This document shows positions 19,153-30,381 of a stretch of 64,000 nucleotides of DNA, in pieces. A program made the translations under genes and the position numbers. How positions within the stretch are numbered: position 1 is the stretch's first letter; the number at the start of each line of letters is the position of its first letter. Source of the stretch: Rhynochetos jubatus (Eukaryota > Chordata > Aves > Eurypygiformes > Rhynochetidae); contig CM050657.1 in NCBI GenBank assembly GCA_027574665.1, positions 12,784,404 to 12,848,403 on the forward strand, written 5' to 3'. Below the pieces are notes generated by a model that saw only the letters and a program-made list of their open reading frames with translations, made no database searches and was not told where the DNA came from.

Positions 19153-20736
19153 AGCCGTGGAGCTGTGGGCTTTCTGGTTCTCCGGACGCTAACCCTAAGC
19201 GTAACCCTAATTGTTAGCGTCCGCGGTTTCCGGCCCCGCCCCCTCTGGCTTCTGGCTAATACAGGTGGGGAGGCAGCAATGTGGGTGCAGTGTTTTGCTC
19301 CTCTTGGCAGGCCTTTGCAATGCCAGCTAGCCCTGGAGCTGTGGGCTTTGTGGTTCTCCGGACGCTAACCCTAAGCGTAACCCTAATTGTTAGGGTGCGC
19401 GGTTTCCGGCCCCGGCCCCTCTGGGTTCTGGCTAATAAAGCTGGGAAGGCAGCAATGTGGGTGCAGTGTTTTGCTCCTCTTGGCAGGCCTTTGCAATGCC
19501 AGCTAGCCCTGGAGCTGTGGGCTTTCTGGTTCTCCGGACGCTAACCCTAAGCGTAACCCTAATATTTGACGTGCGCGGTTTACGGCCCCGGCCCCTCTGG
19601 GTTCTGGCTAGGGAAGGTGGGGAGGCAGCAATGTGGGTGCAGTGTTTTGTTCCTCTTGGCAGGCCTTTGCAATGCCAGCTAGCCCTGGAGCTGTGGGCTT
19701 TCTGGTTCTCCGGACGCTAACCCTAAGCGTAACCCTAATTGTTAGGGTGCGCGGTTTCCGGCCCCGGCCCCTCTGGGTTCTGGCTAGGAAAGGTGGGGAG
19801 GCAGCAATGTGGGTGCAGTGTTTTGCTCCTCTTGGCAGGCCTTTGCAATGCCAGCTAGCCCTGGAGCTGTGGGCTTTCTGGTTCTCCGGACGCTAACCCT
19901 AAGCGTAACCCTAATTGTTAGCGTCCGCGTTTTCCGGCCCCGGCCCCTCTGGGATCTGGCTAATAGAGCTGGGAAGGCAGCAATGTGGGTGCAGTGTTTT
20001 GCTCCTCTTGGCAGGCCTTTGCAATGCCAGCTAACCCTGGAGCTGTGGGCTTTCTGGTTCTCCGGACGCTAACCCTAAGCGTAACCCTAATATTTGACGT
20101 GCGCGGTTTCCGGCCCCGGCCCCCCTGGATTCTGGCTAATAAAGGTGGGGATGCAGCAATGTGGGTGCAGTGTTTTGCTCCTCTTGGCAGGCCTTTGCAA
20201 TGCCAGCTAGCCCTGGAGCTGTGGGCTTTCTGGTTCTCCGGACGCTAACCCTAAGCGTAACCCTAATTGTTAGGGTGCGCGGTTTCCGGCCCCGGCCCCT
20301 CTGGGTTCTGGCTAGGGAAGGTGGGGAGGCAGCAATGTGGGTGCAGTGTTTTGCTCCTCTTGGCAGGCCTTTGCAATGCCAGCTAGCCCTGGAGCTGTGG
20401 GCTTTCTGGTTCTCCGGACGCTAACCCTAAGTGTAACCCTAATTGTTAGCGTCCGCGGTTTCCGGCCCCCGCACCTCTGGGTTATGGCTAATACAGGTGG
20501 GGAGGCAGCAGTGTGGGTGCAGTGTTTTGCTCCTCTTGGCAGGCCTTTGCAATGCCAGCTAGCCCTGGAGCTGTGGGCTTTCTGGTTCTCCGGACGCTAA
20601 CCCTAAGTGTAACCCTAATATTTGACGTGCGCGTTTTCCGGCCACGGCCCCTCTGGGTTCTAGCTAATAAAGCTGGGGAGGCAGCAATGTGGGTGCAGTG
20701 TTTTGCTCCTCTTGGCAGGCCTTTGCAATGCCAGCT
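19153..20736 (+). repeat. Higher-order repeat 3, copy 2 (9 monomers, 1584 bp)
   Basis: This copy repeats copy 1 at 1760 bp for two monomers and at 1584 bp thereafter, because the monomer at 17745 is missing. One further difference is CTAATACAGG near 20490 where copy 1 has CTAGGAAAGG. Both copies share the ATG-to-GTG change in GCAGCAGTGTGG. Confidence 0.87.
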
Positions 20737-21439
20737 AGCCCTGGAGCTGTGGGCTTTCTGGTTCTCCAGACGCTAACCCTAAGCGTAACCCTAATATTTG
20801 ACGTCCGCGGTTTCCGGCCCCGACCCACTGGGTTCTGGCTAATAAAGGTGGGGAGGCAGCAATGTGGGTGCAGTGTTTTGCTGCTCTTGGCAGGCCTTTG
20901 CAATGCCAGCTAGCCCTGGAGCTGTGGGCTTTCTGGTTCTCCGGACGCTAACCCTAAGCGTAACCCTAATTGTTAGGGTGCGCTGTTTCCGGCCCCGGCC
21001 CCTCTGGGTTCTGGCTAATAAAGGTGGGGATGCAGCAATGTGGGTGCAGTGTTTTGCTCCTCTTGGCAGGCCTTTGCAATGCCAGCTAGCCCTGGAGCTG
21101 TGGGCTTTCTGGTTCTCCGGATGCTAACCCTAAGCGTAACGCTAATATTTGACGTGCGCGGTTTCCGGCCGCGGCCCCTCTGGGTTCTGGCTAGGGAAGG
21201 TGGGGAGGCAGCAATGTGGGTGCAGTGTTTTGCTCCTCTTGGCAGGCCTTTGCAATGCCAGCTAGCCCTGGAGCTGTGGGCTTTCTGGTTCTCCGGACGC
21301 TAACCCTAAGCGTAACCCTAATTGTTAGGGTGCGCGGTTTCCGGCCCCGGCCCCTCTGGGTTCTGGCTAATAAAGCTGGGAAGGCAGCAATGTGGGTGCA
21401 GTGTTTTGCTCCTCTTGGCAGGCCTTTGCAATGCCAGCT
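20737..21439 (+). repeat. Four-monomer unit, copy 1 (703 bp)
   Basis: The order is a lineage i monomer with CCAGACG (20737), a GCGCTGTTTCC monomer (20912), a GGATGCTAACCC monomer with TAACGCTAAT (21088) and a CTAATAAAGCTGGGAAGG monomer (21264). The unit is repeated immediately at an exact 703-bp period. Confidence 0.88.
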
Positions 21440-22142
21440 AGCCCTGGAGCTGTGGGCTTTCTGGTTCTCCAGACGCTAACCCTAAGCGTAACCCTAATAT
21501 TTGACGTCCGCGGTTTCCGGCCCCGACCCACTGGGTTCTGGCTAATAAAGGTGGGGAGGCAGCAATGTGGGTGCAGTGTTTTGCTGCTCTTGGCAGGCCT
21601 TTGCAATGCCAGCTAGCCCTGGAGCTGTGGGCTTTCTGGTTCTCCGGACGCTAACCCTAAGCGTAACCCTAATTGTTAGGGTGCGCTGTTTCCGGCCCCG
21701 GCCCCTCTGGGTTCTGGCTAATAAAGGTGGGGATGCAGCAATGTGGGTGCAGTGTTTTGCTCCTCTTGGCAGGCCTTTGCAATGCCAGCTAGCCCTGGAG
21801 CTGTGGGCTTTCTGGTTCTCCGGATGCTAACCCTAAGCGTAACGCTAATATTTGACGTGCGCGGTTTCCGGCCGCGGCCCCTCTGGGTTCTGGCTAGGGA
21901 AGGTGGGGAGGCAGCAATGTGGGTGCAGTGTTTTGCTCCTCTTGGCAGGCCTTTGCAATGCCAGCTAGCCCTGGAGCTGTGGGCTTTCTGGTTCTCCGGA
22001 CGCTAACCCTAAGCGTAACCCTAATTGTTAGGGTGCGCGGTTTCCGGCCCCGGCCCCTCTGGGTTCTGGCTAATAAAGCTGGGAAGGCAGCAATGTGGGT
22101 GCAGTGTTTTGCTCCTCTTGGCAGGCCTTTGCAATGCCAGCT
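21440..22142 (+). repeat. Four-monomer unit, copy 2 (703 bp)
   Basis: This repeats the unit at 20737. It shares the GCTGCTC change in the first monomer of the pair and the full marker set. The first unit ends with a CCAGACG junction into this copy, whereas this copy ends with CCGGACG into a pure-triple monomer, as expected at the edge of a local duplication. Confidence 0.88.
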
Positions 22143-23362
22143 AGCCCTGGAGCTGTGGGCTTTCTGGTTCTCCGGACGCTAACCCTAACCCTAACCCTAA
22201 TTGTTCGGGTGCGCGGTTTCCGGCCCCGGCCCCTCTGGGTTCTGGCTAATAAAGGTGGGGATGCAGCAATGTGGGTGCAGTGTTTTGCTCCTATTGGCAG
22301 GCCTTTGCAATGCCAGCTAGCCCTGGAGCTGTGGGCTTTCTGGTTCTCCGGACGCTAACCCTAACCCTAATATTTGACGTGCGCGGTTTCCGGCCCCGGC
22401 CCCTGTGGGTTCTGGCTAATAAAGCTGGGAAGGCAGCAATGTGGGTGCAGTGTTTTGCTGCTCTTGGCAGGCCTTTGCAATGCCAGCTAGCCCTGGAGCT
22501 GTGGGCTTTCTGGTTCTCCGGACGCTAACCCTAAGCGCAACCCTAATTGTTAGGGTGCGCGGTTTCCGGCCCCGGCCCCTGTGGGTTCTGGCTAGGGAAG
22601 GTGGGGAGGCAGCAATGTGGGTGCAGTGTTTTGCTCCTCTTGGCAGGCCTTTGCAATGCCAGCTAGCCCTGGAGCTGTGGGCTTTCTGGTTCTCCGGACG
22701 CTAACCATAAGCGTAACCCTAATTGTTAGGGTGCGCGGTTTCCGGCCCCGGCCCCTCTGGGTTCTGGCTAGGGAAGGTGGGGAGGCAGCAATGTGGGTGC
22801 AGTGTTTTGCTCCTCTTGGCAGGCCTTTGCAATGCCAGCTAGCCCTGGAGCTGTGGGCTTTCTGGTTCTCCGGACGCTAACCCTAAGCGTAACCCTAATA
22901 TTTGACGTGCGCGGTTTCCAGCCCCGGCCCCTCTGGGTTCTGGCTAATAACGGTGGGGAGGCAGCAATGTGGGTGCAGTGTTTTGCTCCTCTTGGCAGGC
23001 CTTTGCAATGCCAGCTAGCCCTGGAGCTGTGGGCTTTCTGGTTCTCCGGACGCTAACCCTAACCCTAACCCTAATTGTTAGGGTGCGCGGTTTCCGGCCC
23101 CGGCCTCTCTGGGTTCTGGCTAATAAAGGTGGGGATGCAGCAATGTGGGTGTAGTGTTTTGCTCCTCTTGGCAGGCCTTTGCAATGCCAGCTAGCCCTGG
23201 AGCTGTGGGCTTTCTGGTTCTCCGGACGCTAACCCTAACCCTAATATTTGACGTGCGCGGTTTCCGGCCCCGGCCCCTGTGGGTTCTGGCTAATAAAGCT
23301 GGGAAGGCAGCAATGTGGGTGCAGTGTTTTGCTCCTCTTGGCAGGCCTTTGCAATGCCAGCT
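21440..23362 (+). repeat. Long duplication, left member (1923 bp)
   Basis: Corresponding monomers recur at 26876-28622. The offset is 5436 bp up to the GCGCAACCC monomer at 22489 and 5260 bp from 22841 onward, because the ACCATAAGCG monomer at 22665 is absent from the right member. Shared rarities include GCTCCTATTGG (near 22290) and CTAATAACGG (near 22945). This member has a private GGGTGTAGTG change near 23150. Confidence 0.84.
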
Positions 23363-25996
23363 AGCCCTGGAGCTGTGGGCTTTCTGGTTCTCCGGACGCT
23401 AACCCTAACCCTAATATATGACGTGCGCGGTTTCCGGCCCCGGCCCCTCTGGGTTCTGGCTAGGGAAGGTGGGGATGCAGCAATGTGGGTGCAGTGTTTT
23501 GCTCCTCTTGGCAGGCCTTTGCAATGCCAGCTAGCCCTGGAGCTGTGGGCTTTCTGGTTCTCCGGACGCTAACCCTAAGCGTAACCCTAATTGTTAGGGT
23601 GCGCGGTTTCCGGCCCGGGCCCCTGTGGGTTCTGGCTAGGGAAGGTGGGGAGGCAGCAATGTGGGTGCAGTGTTTTGCTCCTCTTGGCAGGCCTTTGCAA
23701 TGCCAGCTAGCCCTGGAGCTGTGGGCTTTCTGGTTCTCCGGACGCTAACCCTAAGCGTAACCCTAATATTTGACGTGCGCGGTTTCCGGCCCCGGCCCCT
23801 CTGGATTCAGGCTAGGGAAGGTGGGGAGGCAGCAATGTGGGTGCAGTGTTTTGCTCCTCTTGGCAGGCCTTTGCAATGCCAGCTAGCCCTGGAGCTGTGG
23901 GCTTTCTGGTTCTCCGGACGCTAACCCTAAGCGTAACCCTAATATTTGACGTGCGCGGTTTCCGTCCCCGGCCCCTCTGGGTTCTGGCTAATAAAGCTGG
24001 GGAGGCAGCAATGTGGGTGCAGTGTTTTGCTGCTCTTGGCAGGCCTTTGCAATGCCAGCTAGCCCTGGAGCTGTGGGCTTTCTGGTTCTCCGGACGCTAA
24101 CCCTAAGCGTAACCCTAATTGTTAGGGTGCGCGGTTTCCGGCCCCGGCCCCTGTGGGTTCTGGCTATGGAAGGTGGGGAGGCAGCAATGTGGGTGCAGTG
24201 TTTTGCTCCTCTTGGCAGGCCTTTGCAATGCCAGCTAGCCCTGGAGCTGTGGGCTTTCTGGTTCTCCGGACGCGAACCCTAAGCGTAACCCTAATTGTTC
24301 GGGTGCGCGTTTTCCGGCCCTGGCCCCTCTGGGTTCTGGCTAATAAAGCTGGGGAGGCAGCAATGTGGGTGCAGTGTTTTGCTCCTCTTGGCAGGCCTTT
24401 GCAATGCCAGCTAGCCCTGGAGCTGTGGGCTTTCTGGTTCTCCGGACGCTAACCCTAAGCGTAACCCTAATATTTGACGTGCGCGGTTTCCGGCCCCGGC
24501 CCCTGTGGGTTCTGGCTAGGGAAGGTGGGGAGGCAGCAATGTGGGTGCAGTGTTTTGCTCCTCTTGGCAGGCCTTTGCAATGCCAGCTAGCCCTGGAGCT
24601 GTGGGCTTTCTGGTTCTCCGGACGCTAACCCTACGCGTAACCCTAATTGTTAGGGTGCGCGGTTTCCGGCCCCGGCCCCTCTGGGTTCTGGCTAGGGAAG
24701 GTGGGGAGGCAGCAATGTGGGTGCAGTGTTTTGCTCCTCTTGGCAGGGCTTTGCAATGCCAGCTAGCCCTGGAGCTGTGGGCTTTCTGGTTCTCCGGACG
24801 CTAACCCTAAGCGTAACCCTAATTGTTAGGGTGCGCGGTTTCCGGCCCCGGCCCCTGTGGGTTCTGGCTAGGGAAGGTGGGGAGGCAGCAATGTGGGTGC
24901 AGTGTTTTGCTCCTCTTGGCAGGCCTTTGCAATGCCAGCTAGCCCTGGAGCTGTGGGCTTTCTGGTTCTCCGGACGCTAACCCTAAGCGTAACCCTAATT
25001 GTTAGGGTGCGCGGTTTCCGGCCCCGGCCCCTCTGGATTCAGGCTAGGGAAGGTGGGGAGGCAGCAATGTGGGTGCAGTGTTTTGCTCCTCTTGGCAGGC
25101 CTTTGCAATGCCAGCTAGCCCTGGAGCTGTGGGCTTTCTGGTTCTCCGGACGCTAACCCTAACCCTAACCCTAATATTTGACGTGCGCGGTTACCGGCCC
25201 TGGCCCCTCTGGGTTCTGGCTAGGGAAGGTGGGGAGGCAGCAATGTGGGTGCAGTGTTTTGCTCCTCTTGGCAGGCCTTTGCAATGCCAGCTAGCCCTGG
25301 AGCTGTGGGCTTTCTGGTTCTCCGGACGCTAACCCTAAGCGTAACCCTAATATTTGACGTGCGCGGTTTCCGTCCCCGGCCCCTCTGGGTTCTGGCTAAT
25401 AAAGCTGGGGAGGCAGCAATGTGGGTGCAGTGTTTTGCTCCTCTTGGCAGGCCTTTGCAATGCCAGCTAGCCCTGGAGCTGTGGGCTTTCTGGTTCTCCG
25501 GACGCTAACCCTAAGCGTAACCCTAATTGTTAGGGTGCGCGGTTTCTGGCCCTGGCCCCTGTGGGTTCTGGCTATGGAAGGTGGGGAGGCAGCAATGTGG
25601 GTGCAGTGTTTTGCTCCTCTTGGCAGGCCTTTGCAATGCCAGCTAGCCCTGGAGCTGTGGGCTTTCTGGTTCTCCGGACGCTAACCCTAAGCGTAACCCT
25701 AATTGTTAGGGTGCGCGGTTTCCGGCCCCGGCCCCTGTGGGTTCTGGCTAGGGAAGGTGGGGAGGCAGCAATGTGGGTGCAGTGTTTTGCTCCTCTTGGC
25801 AGGCCTTTGCAATGCCAGCTAGCCCTGGAGCTGTGGGCTTTCTGGTTCTCCGGACGCTAACCCTAAGCGTAACCCTAATATTTGACGTGCGCGTTTTCCG
25901 GCCCCGGCCCCTCTGGGTTCTAGCTAATAAAGCTGGGGAGGCAGCAATGTGGGTGCAGTGTTTTGCTCCTCTTGGCAGGCCTTTGCAATGCCAGCT
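23363..25996 (+). repeat. Mixed monomers with parts duplicated downstream
   Basis: Markers are CTGGATTCAGG (23709, 24941), CTATGGAAGG (24061, 25469), a CGCGAACCC monomer (24237), a GGCAGGGCTTTG change that destroys the AGGCCT site (near 24745) and a GGTTACCGG variant (25117). Segments recur at 28623-30381 but in a different order and at offsets of 4562, 4210 and 4034 bp. Confidence 0.78.
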
Positions 25997-26875
25997 AGCC
26001 CTGGAGCTGTGGGCTTTCTGGTTCTCCAGACGCTAACCCTAAGCGTAACCCTAATATTTGACGTCCGCGGTTTCCGGCCCCGACCCACTGGGTTCTGGCT
26101 AATAAAGGTGGGGAGGCAGCAATGTGGGTGCAGTGTTTTGCTCCTCTTGGCAGGCCTTTGCAATGCCAGCTAGCCCTGGAGCTGTGGGCTTTCTGGTTCT
26201 CCGGACGCTAACCCTAAGCGTAACCCTAATTGTTAGGGTGCGCTGTTTCCGGCCCCGGCCCCTCTGGGTTCTGGCTAATAAAGGTGGGGAGGCAGCAATG
26301 TGGGTGCAGTGTTTTGCTCCTCTTGGCAGGCCTTTGCAATGCCAGCTAGCCCTGGAGCTGTGGGCTTTCTGGTTCTCCGGACGCTAACCCTAAGCGTAAC
26401 CCTAATTGTTAGGGTGCGCTGTTTCCGGCCCCGGCCCCTCTGGGTTCTGGCTAATAAAGGTGGGGATGCAGCAATGTGGGTGCAGTGTTTTGCTCCTCTT
26501 GGCAGGCCTTTGCAATGCCAGCTAGCCCTGGAGCTGTGGGCTTTCTGGTTCTCCGGATGCTAACCCTAAGCGTAACGCTAATATTTGACGTGCGCGGTTT
26601 CCGGCCGCGGCCCCTCTGGGTTCTGGCTAGGGAAGGTGGGGAGGCAGCAATGTGGGTGCAGTGTTTTGCTCCTCTTGGCAGGCCTTTGCAATGCCAGCTA
26701 GCCCTGGAGCTGTGGGCTTTCTGGTTCTCCGGACGCTAACCCTAAGCGTAACCCTAATTTTTAGGGTGCGCGGTTTCCGGCCCCGGCCCCTCTGGGTTCT
26801 GGCTAATAAAGCTGGGAAGGCAGCAATGTGGGTGCAGTGTTTTGCTCCTCTTGGCAGGCCTTTGCAATGCCAGCT
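25997..26875 (+). repeat. Five-monomer variant of the 703-bp unit (879 bp)
   Basis: The GCGCTGTTTCC monomer is present twice (26172 and 26348), differing mainly by GGGGAGGCAGC against GGGGATGCAGC. This makes the four-monomer unit a five-monomer one. The last monomer has a private CTAATTTTTAGGG change at about 26755-26765. Confidence 0.82.
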
Positions 26876-27578
26876 AGCCCTGGAGCTGTGGGCTTTCTGG
26901 TTCTCCAGACGCTAACCCTAAGCGTAACCCTAATATTTGACGTCCGCGGTTTCCGGCCCCGACCCACTGGGTTCTGGCTAATAAAGGTGGGGAGGCAGCA
27001 ATGTGGGTGCAGTGTTTTGCTGCTCTTGGCAGGCCTTTGCAATGCCAGCTAGCCCTGGAGCTGTGGGCTTTCTGGTTCTCCGGACGCTAACCCTAAGCGT
27101 AACCCTAATTGTTAGGGTGCGCTGTTTCCGGCCCCGGCCCCTCTGGGTTCTGGCTAATAAAGGTGGGGATGCAGCAATGTGGGTGCAGTGTTTTGCTCCT
27201 CTTGGCAGGCCTTTGCAATGCCAGCTAGCCCTGGAGCTGTGGGCTTTCTGGTTCTCCGGATGCTAACCCTAAGCGTAACGCTAATATTTGACGTGCGCGG
27301 TTTCCGGCCGCGGCCCCTCTGGGTTCTGGCTAGGGAAGGTGGGGAGGCAGCAATGTGGGTGCAGTGTTTTGCTCCTCTTGGCAGGCCTTTGCAATGCCAG
27401 CTAGCCCTGGAGCTGTGGGCTTTCTGGTTCTCCGGACGCTAACCCTAAGCGTAACCCTAATTGTTAGGGTGCGCGGTTTCCGGCCCCGGCCCCTCTGGGT
27501 TCTGGCTAATAAAGCTGGGAAGGCAGCAATGTGGGTGCAGTGTTTTGCTCCTCTTGGCAGGCCTTTGCAATGCCAGCT
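26876..27578 (+). repeat. Four-monomer unit, distant copy (703 bp)
   Basis: This repeats 21440-22142 at an offset of 5436 bp, including the GCTGCTC change. It is the start of a longer duplication that continues to 28622. Confidence 0.87.
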
Positions 27579-27924
27579 AGCCCTGGAGCTGTGGGCTTTC
27601 TGGTTCTCCGGACGCTAACCCTAACCCTAACCCTAATTGTTCGGGTGCGCGGTTTCCGGCCCCGGCCCCTCTGGGTTCTGGCTAATAAAGGTGGGGATGC
27701 AGCAATGTGGGTGCAGTGTTTTGCTCCTATTGGCAGGCCTTTGCAATGCCAGCTAGCCCTGGAGCTGTGGGCTTTCTGGTTCTCCGGACGCTAACCCTAA
27801 CCCTAATATTTGACGTGCGCGGTTTCCGGCCCCGGCCCCTGTGGGTTCTGGCTAATAAAGCTGGGAAGGCAGCAATGTGGGTGCAGTGTTTTGCTGCTCT
27901 TGGCAGGCCTTTGCAATGCCAGCT

Positions 27925-28100
27925 AGCCCTGGAGCTGTGGGCTTTCTGGTTCTCCGGACGCTAACCCTAAGCGCAACCCTAATTGTTAGGGTGCGCGGTT
28001 TCCGGCCCCGGCCCCTCTGGGTTCTGGCTAGGGAAGGTGGGGAGGCAGCAATGTGGGTGCAGTGTTTTGCTCCTCTTGGCAGGCCTTTGCAATGCCAGCT
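27925..28100 (+). repeat. Second hybrid monomer
   Basis: The left part carries GCGCAACCC, as does the monomer at 22489. The right part reads CCCCTCTGGG, as does the following monomer at 22665, where 22489 itself has CCCCTGTGGG. The monomer at 22665 is otherwise missing from this copy. The switch lies within about 50 bp, consistent with unequal exchange that removed one unit. Confidence 0.72.
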
Positions 28101-28622
28101 AGCCCTGGAGCTGTGGGCTTTCTGGTTCTCCGGACGCTAACCCTAAGCGTAACCCTAATATTTGACGTGCGCGGTTTCCAGCCCCGGCCCCTCTGGGTTC
28201 TGGCTAATAACGGTGGGGAGGGAGCAATGTGGGTGCAGTGTTTTGCTCCTCTTGGCAGGCCTTTGCAATGCCAGCTAGCCCTGGAGCTGTGGGCTTTCTG
28301 GTTCTCCGGACGCTAACCCTAACCCTAACCCTAATTGTTAGGGTGCGCGGTTTCCGGCCCCGGCCTCTCTGGGTTCTGGCTAATAAAGGTGGGGATGCAG
28401 CAATGTGGGTGCAGTGTTTTGCTCCTCTTGGCAGGCCTTTGCAATGCCAGCTAGCCCTGGAGCTGTGGGCTTTCTGGTTCTCCGGACGCTAACCCTAACC
28501 CTAATATTTGACGTGCGCGGTTTCCGGCCCCGGCCCCTGTGGGTTCTGGCTAATAAAGCTGGGAAGGCAGCAATGTGGGTGCAGTGTTTTGCTCCTCTTG
28601 GCAGGCCTTTGCAATGCCAGCT

Positions 28623-30381
28623 AGCCCTGGAGCTGTGGGCTTTCTGGTTCTCCGGACGCTAACCCTAAGCGTAACCCTAATTGTTAGGGTGCGCGGTTTC
28701 TGGCCCTGGCCCCTGTGGGTTCTGGCTATGGAAGGTGGGGAGGCAGCAATGTGGGTGCAGTGTTTTGCTCCTCTTGGCAGGCCTTTGCAATGCCAGCTAG
28801 CCCTGGAGCTGTGGGCTTTCTGGTTCTCCGGACGCGAACCCTAAGCGTAACCCTAATTGTTCGGGTGCGCGTTTTCCGGCCCTGGCCCCTCTGGGTTCTG
28901 GCTAATAAAGCTGGGGAGGCAGCAATGTGGGTGCAGTGTTTTGCTCCTCTTGGCAGGCCTTTGCAATGCCAGCTAGCCCTGGAGCTGTGGGCTTTCTGGT
29001 TCTCCGGACGCTAACCCTAAGCGTAACCCTAATTGTTAGGGTGCGCGGTTTCCGGCCCCGGCCCCTGTGGGTTCTGGCTAGGGAAGGTGGGGAGGCAGCA
29101 ATGTGGGTGCAGTGTTTTGCTCCTCTTGGCAGGCCTTTGCAATGCCAGCTAGCCCTGGAGCTGTGGGCTTTCTGGTTCTCCGGACGCTAACCCTAAGCGT
29201 AACCCTAATTGTTAGGGTGCGCGGTTTCCGGCCCCGGCCCCTCTGGATTCAGGCTAGGGAAGGTGGGGAGGCAGCAATGTGGGTGCAGTGTTTTGCTCCT
29301 CTTGGCAGGCCTTTGCAATGCCAGCTAGCCCTGGAGCTGTGGGCTTTCTGGTTCTCCGGACGCTAACCCTAACCCTAACCCTAATATTTGACGTGCGCGG
29401 TTTCCGGCCCTGGCCCCTCTGGGTTCTGGCTAGGGAAGGTGGGGAGGCAGCAATGTGGGTGCAGTGTTTTGCTCCTCTTGGCAGGCCTTTGCAATGCCAG
29501 CTAGCCCTGGAGCTGTGGGCTTTCTGGTTCTCCGGACGCTAACCCTAAGCGTAACCCTAATATTTGACGTGCGCGGTTTCCGTCCACGGCCCCTCTGGGT
29601 TCTGGCTAATAAAGCTGGGGAGGCAGCAATGTGGGTGCAGTGTTTTGCTCCTCTTGGCAGGCCTTTGCAATGCCAGCTAGCCCTGGAGCTGTGGGCTTTC
29701 TGGTTCTCCGGACGCTAACCCTAAGCGTAACCCTAATTGTTAGGGTGCGCGGTTTCCGGCCCCGGCCCCTGTGGGTTCTGGCTAGGGAAGGTGGGGAGGC
29801 AGCAATGTGGGTGCAGTGTTTTGCTCCTCTTGGCAGGCCTTTGCAATGCCAGCTAGCCCTGGAGCTGTGGGCTTTCTGGTTCTCCGGACGCTAACCCTAA
29901 GCGTAACCCTAATATTTGACGTGCGCGTTTTCCGGCCCCGGCCCCTCTGGGTTCTAGCTAATAAAGCTGGGGAGGCAGCAATGTGGGTGCAGTGTTTTGC
30001 TCCTCTTGGCAGGCCTTTGCAATGCCAGCTAGCCCTGGAGCTGTGGGCTTTCTGGTTCTCCAGACGCTAACCCTAAGCGTAACCCTAATATTTGACGTGC
30101 GCGGTTTCCGGCCCCGACCCACTGGGTTCTGGCTAATAAAGGTGGGGAGGCAGCAATGTGGGTGCAGTGTTTTGCTCCTCTTGGCAGGCCTTTGCAATGC
30201 CAGCTAGCCCTGGAGCTGTGGGCTTTCTGGTTCTCCGGACGCTAACCCTAAGCGTAACCCTAATTGTTAGGGTGCGCTGTTTCCGGCCCCGGCCCCTCTG
30301 GGTTCTGGCTAATAAAGGTGGGGAGGCAGCAATGTGGGTGCAGTGTTTTGCTCCTCTTGGCAGGCCTTTGCAATGCCAGCT
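28623..30381 (+). repeat. Shuffled duplicate of the 24.2-26.3 kb region
   Basis: The CGCGAACCC monomer at 28799 corresponds to 24237 (offset 4562). Monomers 29151-29678 correspond to 24941-25468 (offset 4210), and 29855-30381 to 25821-26347 (offset 4034). Each drop in offset is a whole number of monomers (two and one), so this member lost units stepwise. Confidence 0.78.

Larger units (their letters stand above)
26876..28622 (+). repeat. Long duplication, right member (1747 bp)
   Basis: This is the partner of 21440-23362 and is one monomer shorter. Private changes include GGGGAGGGAGC near 28216. The two members diverge after the 170-bp monomers at 23193 and 28453. Confidence 0.84.
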
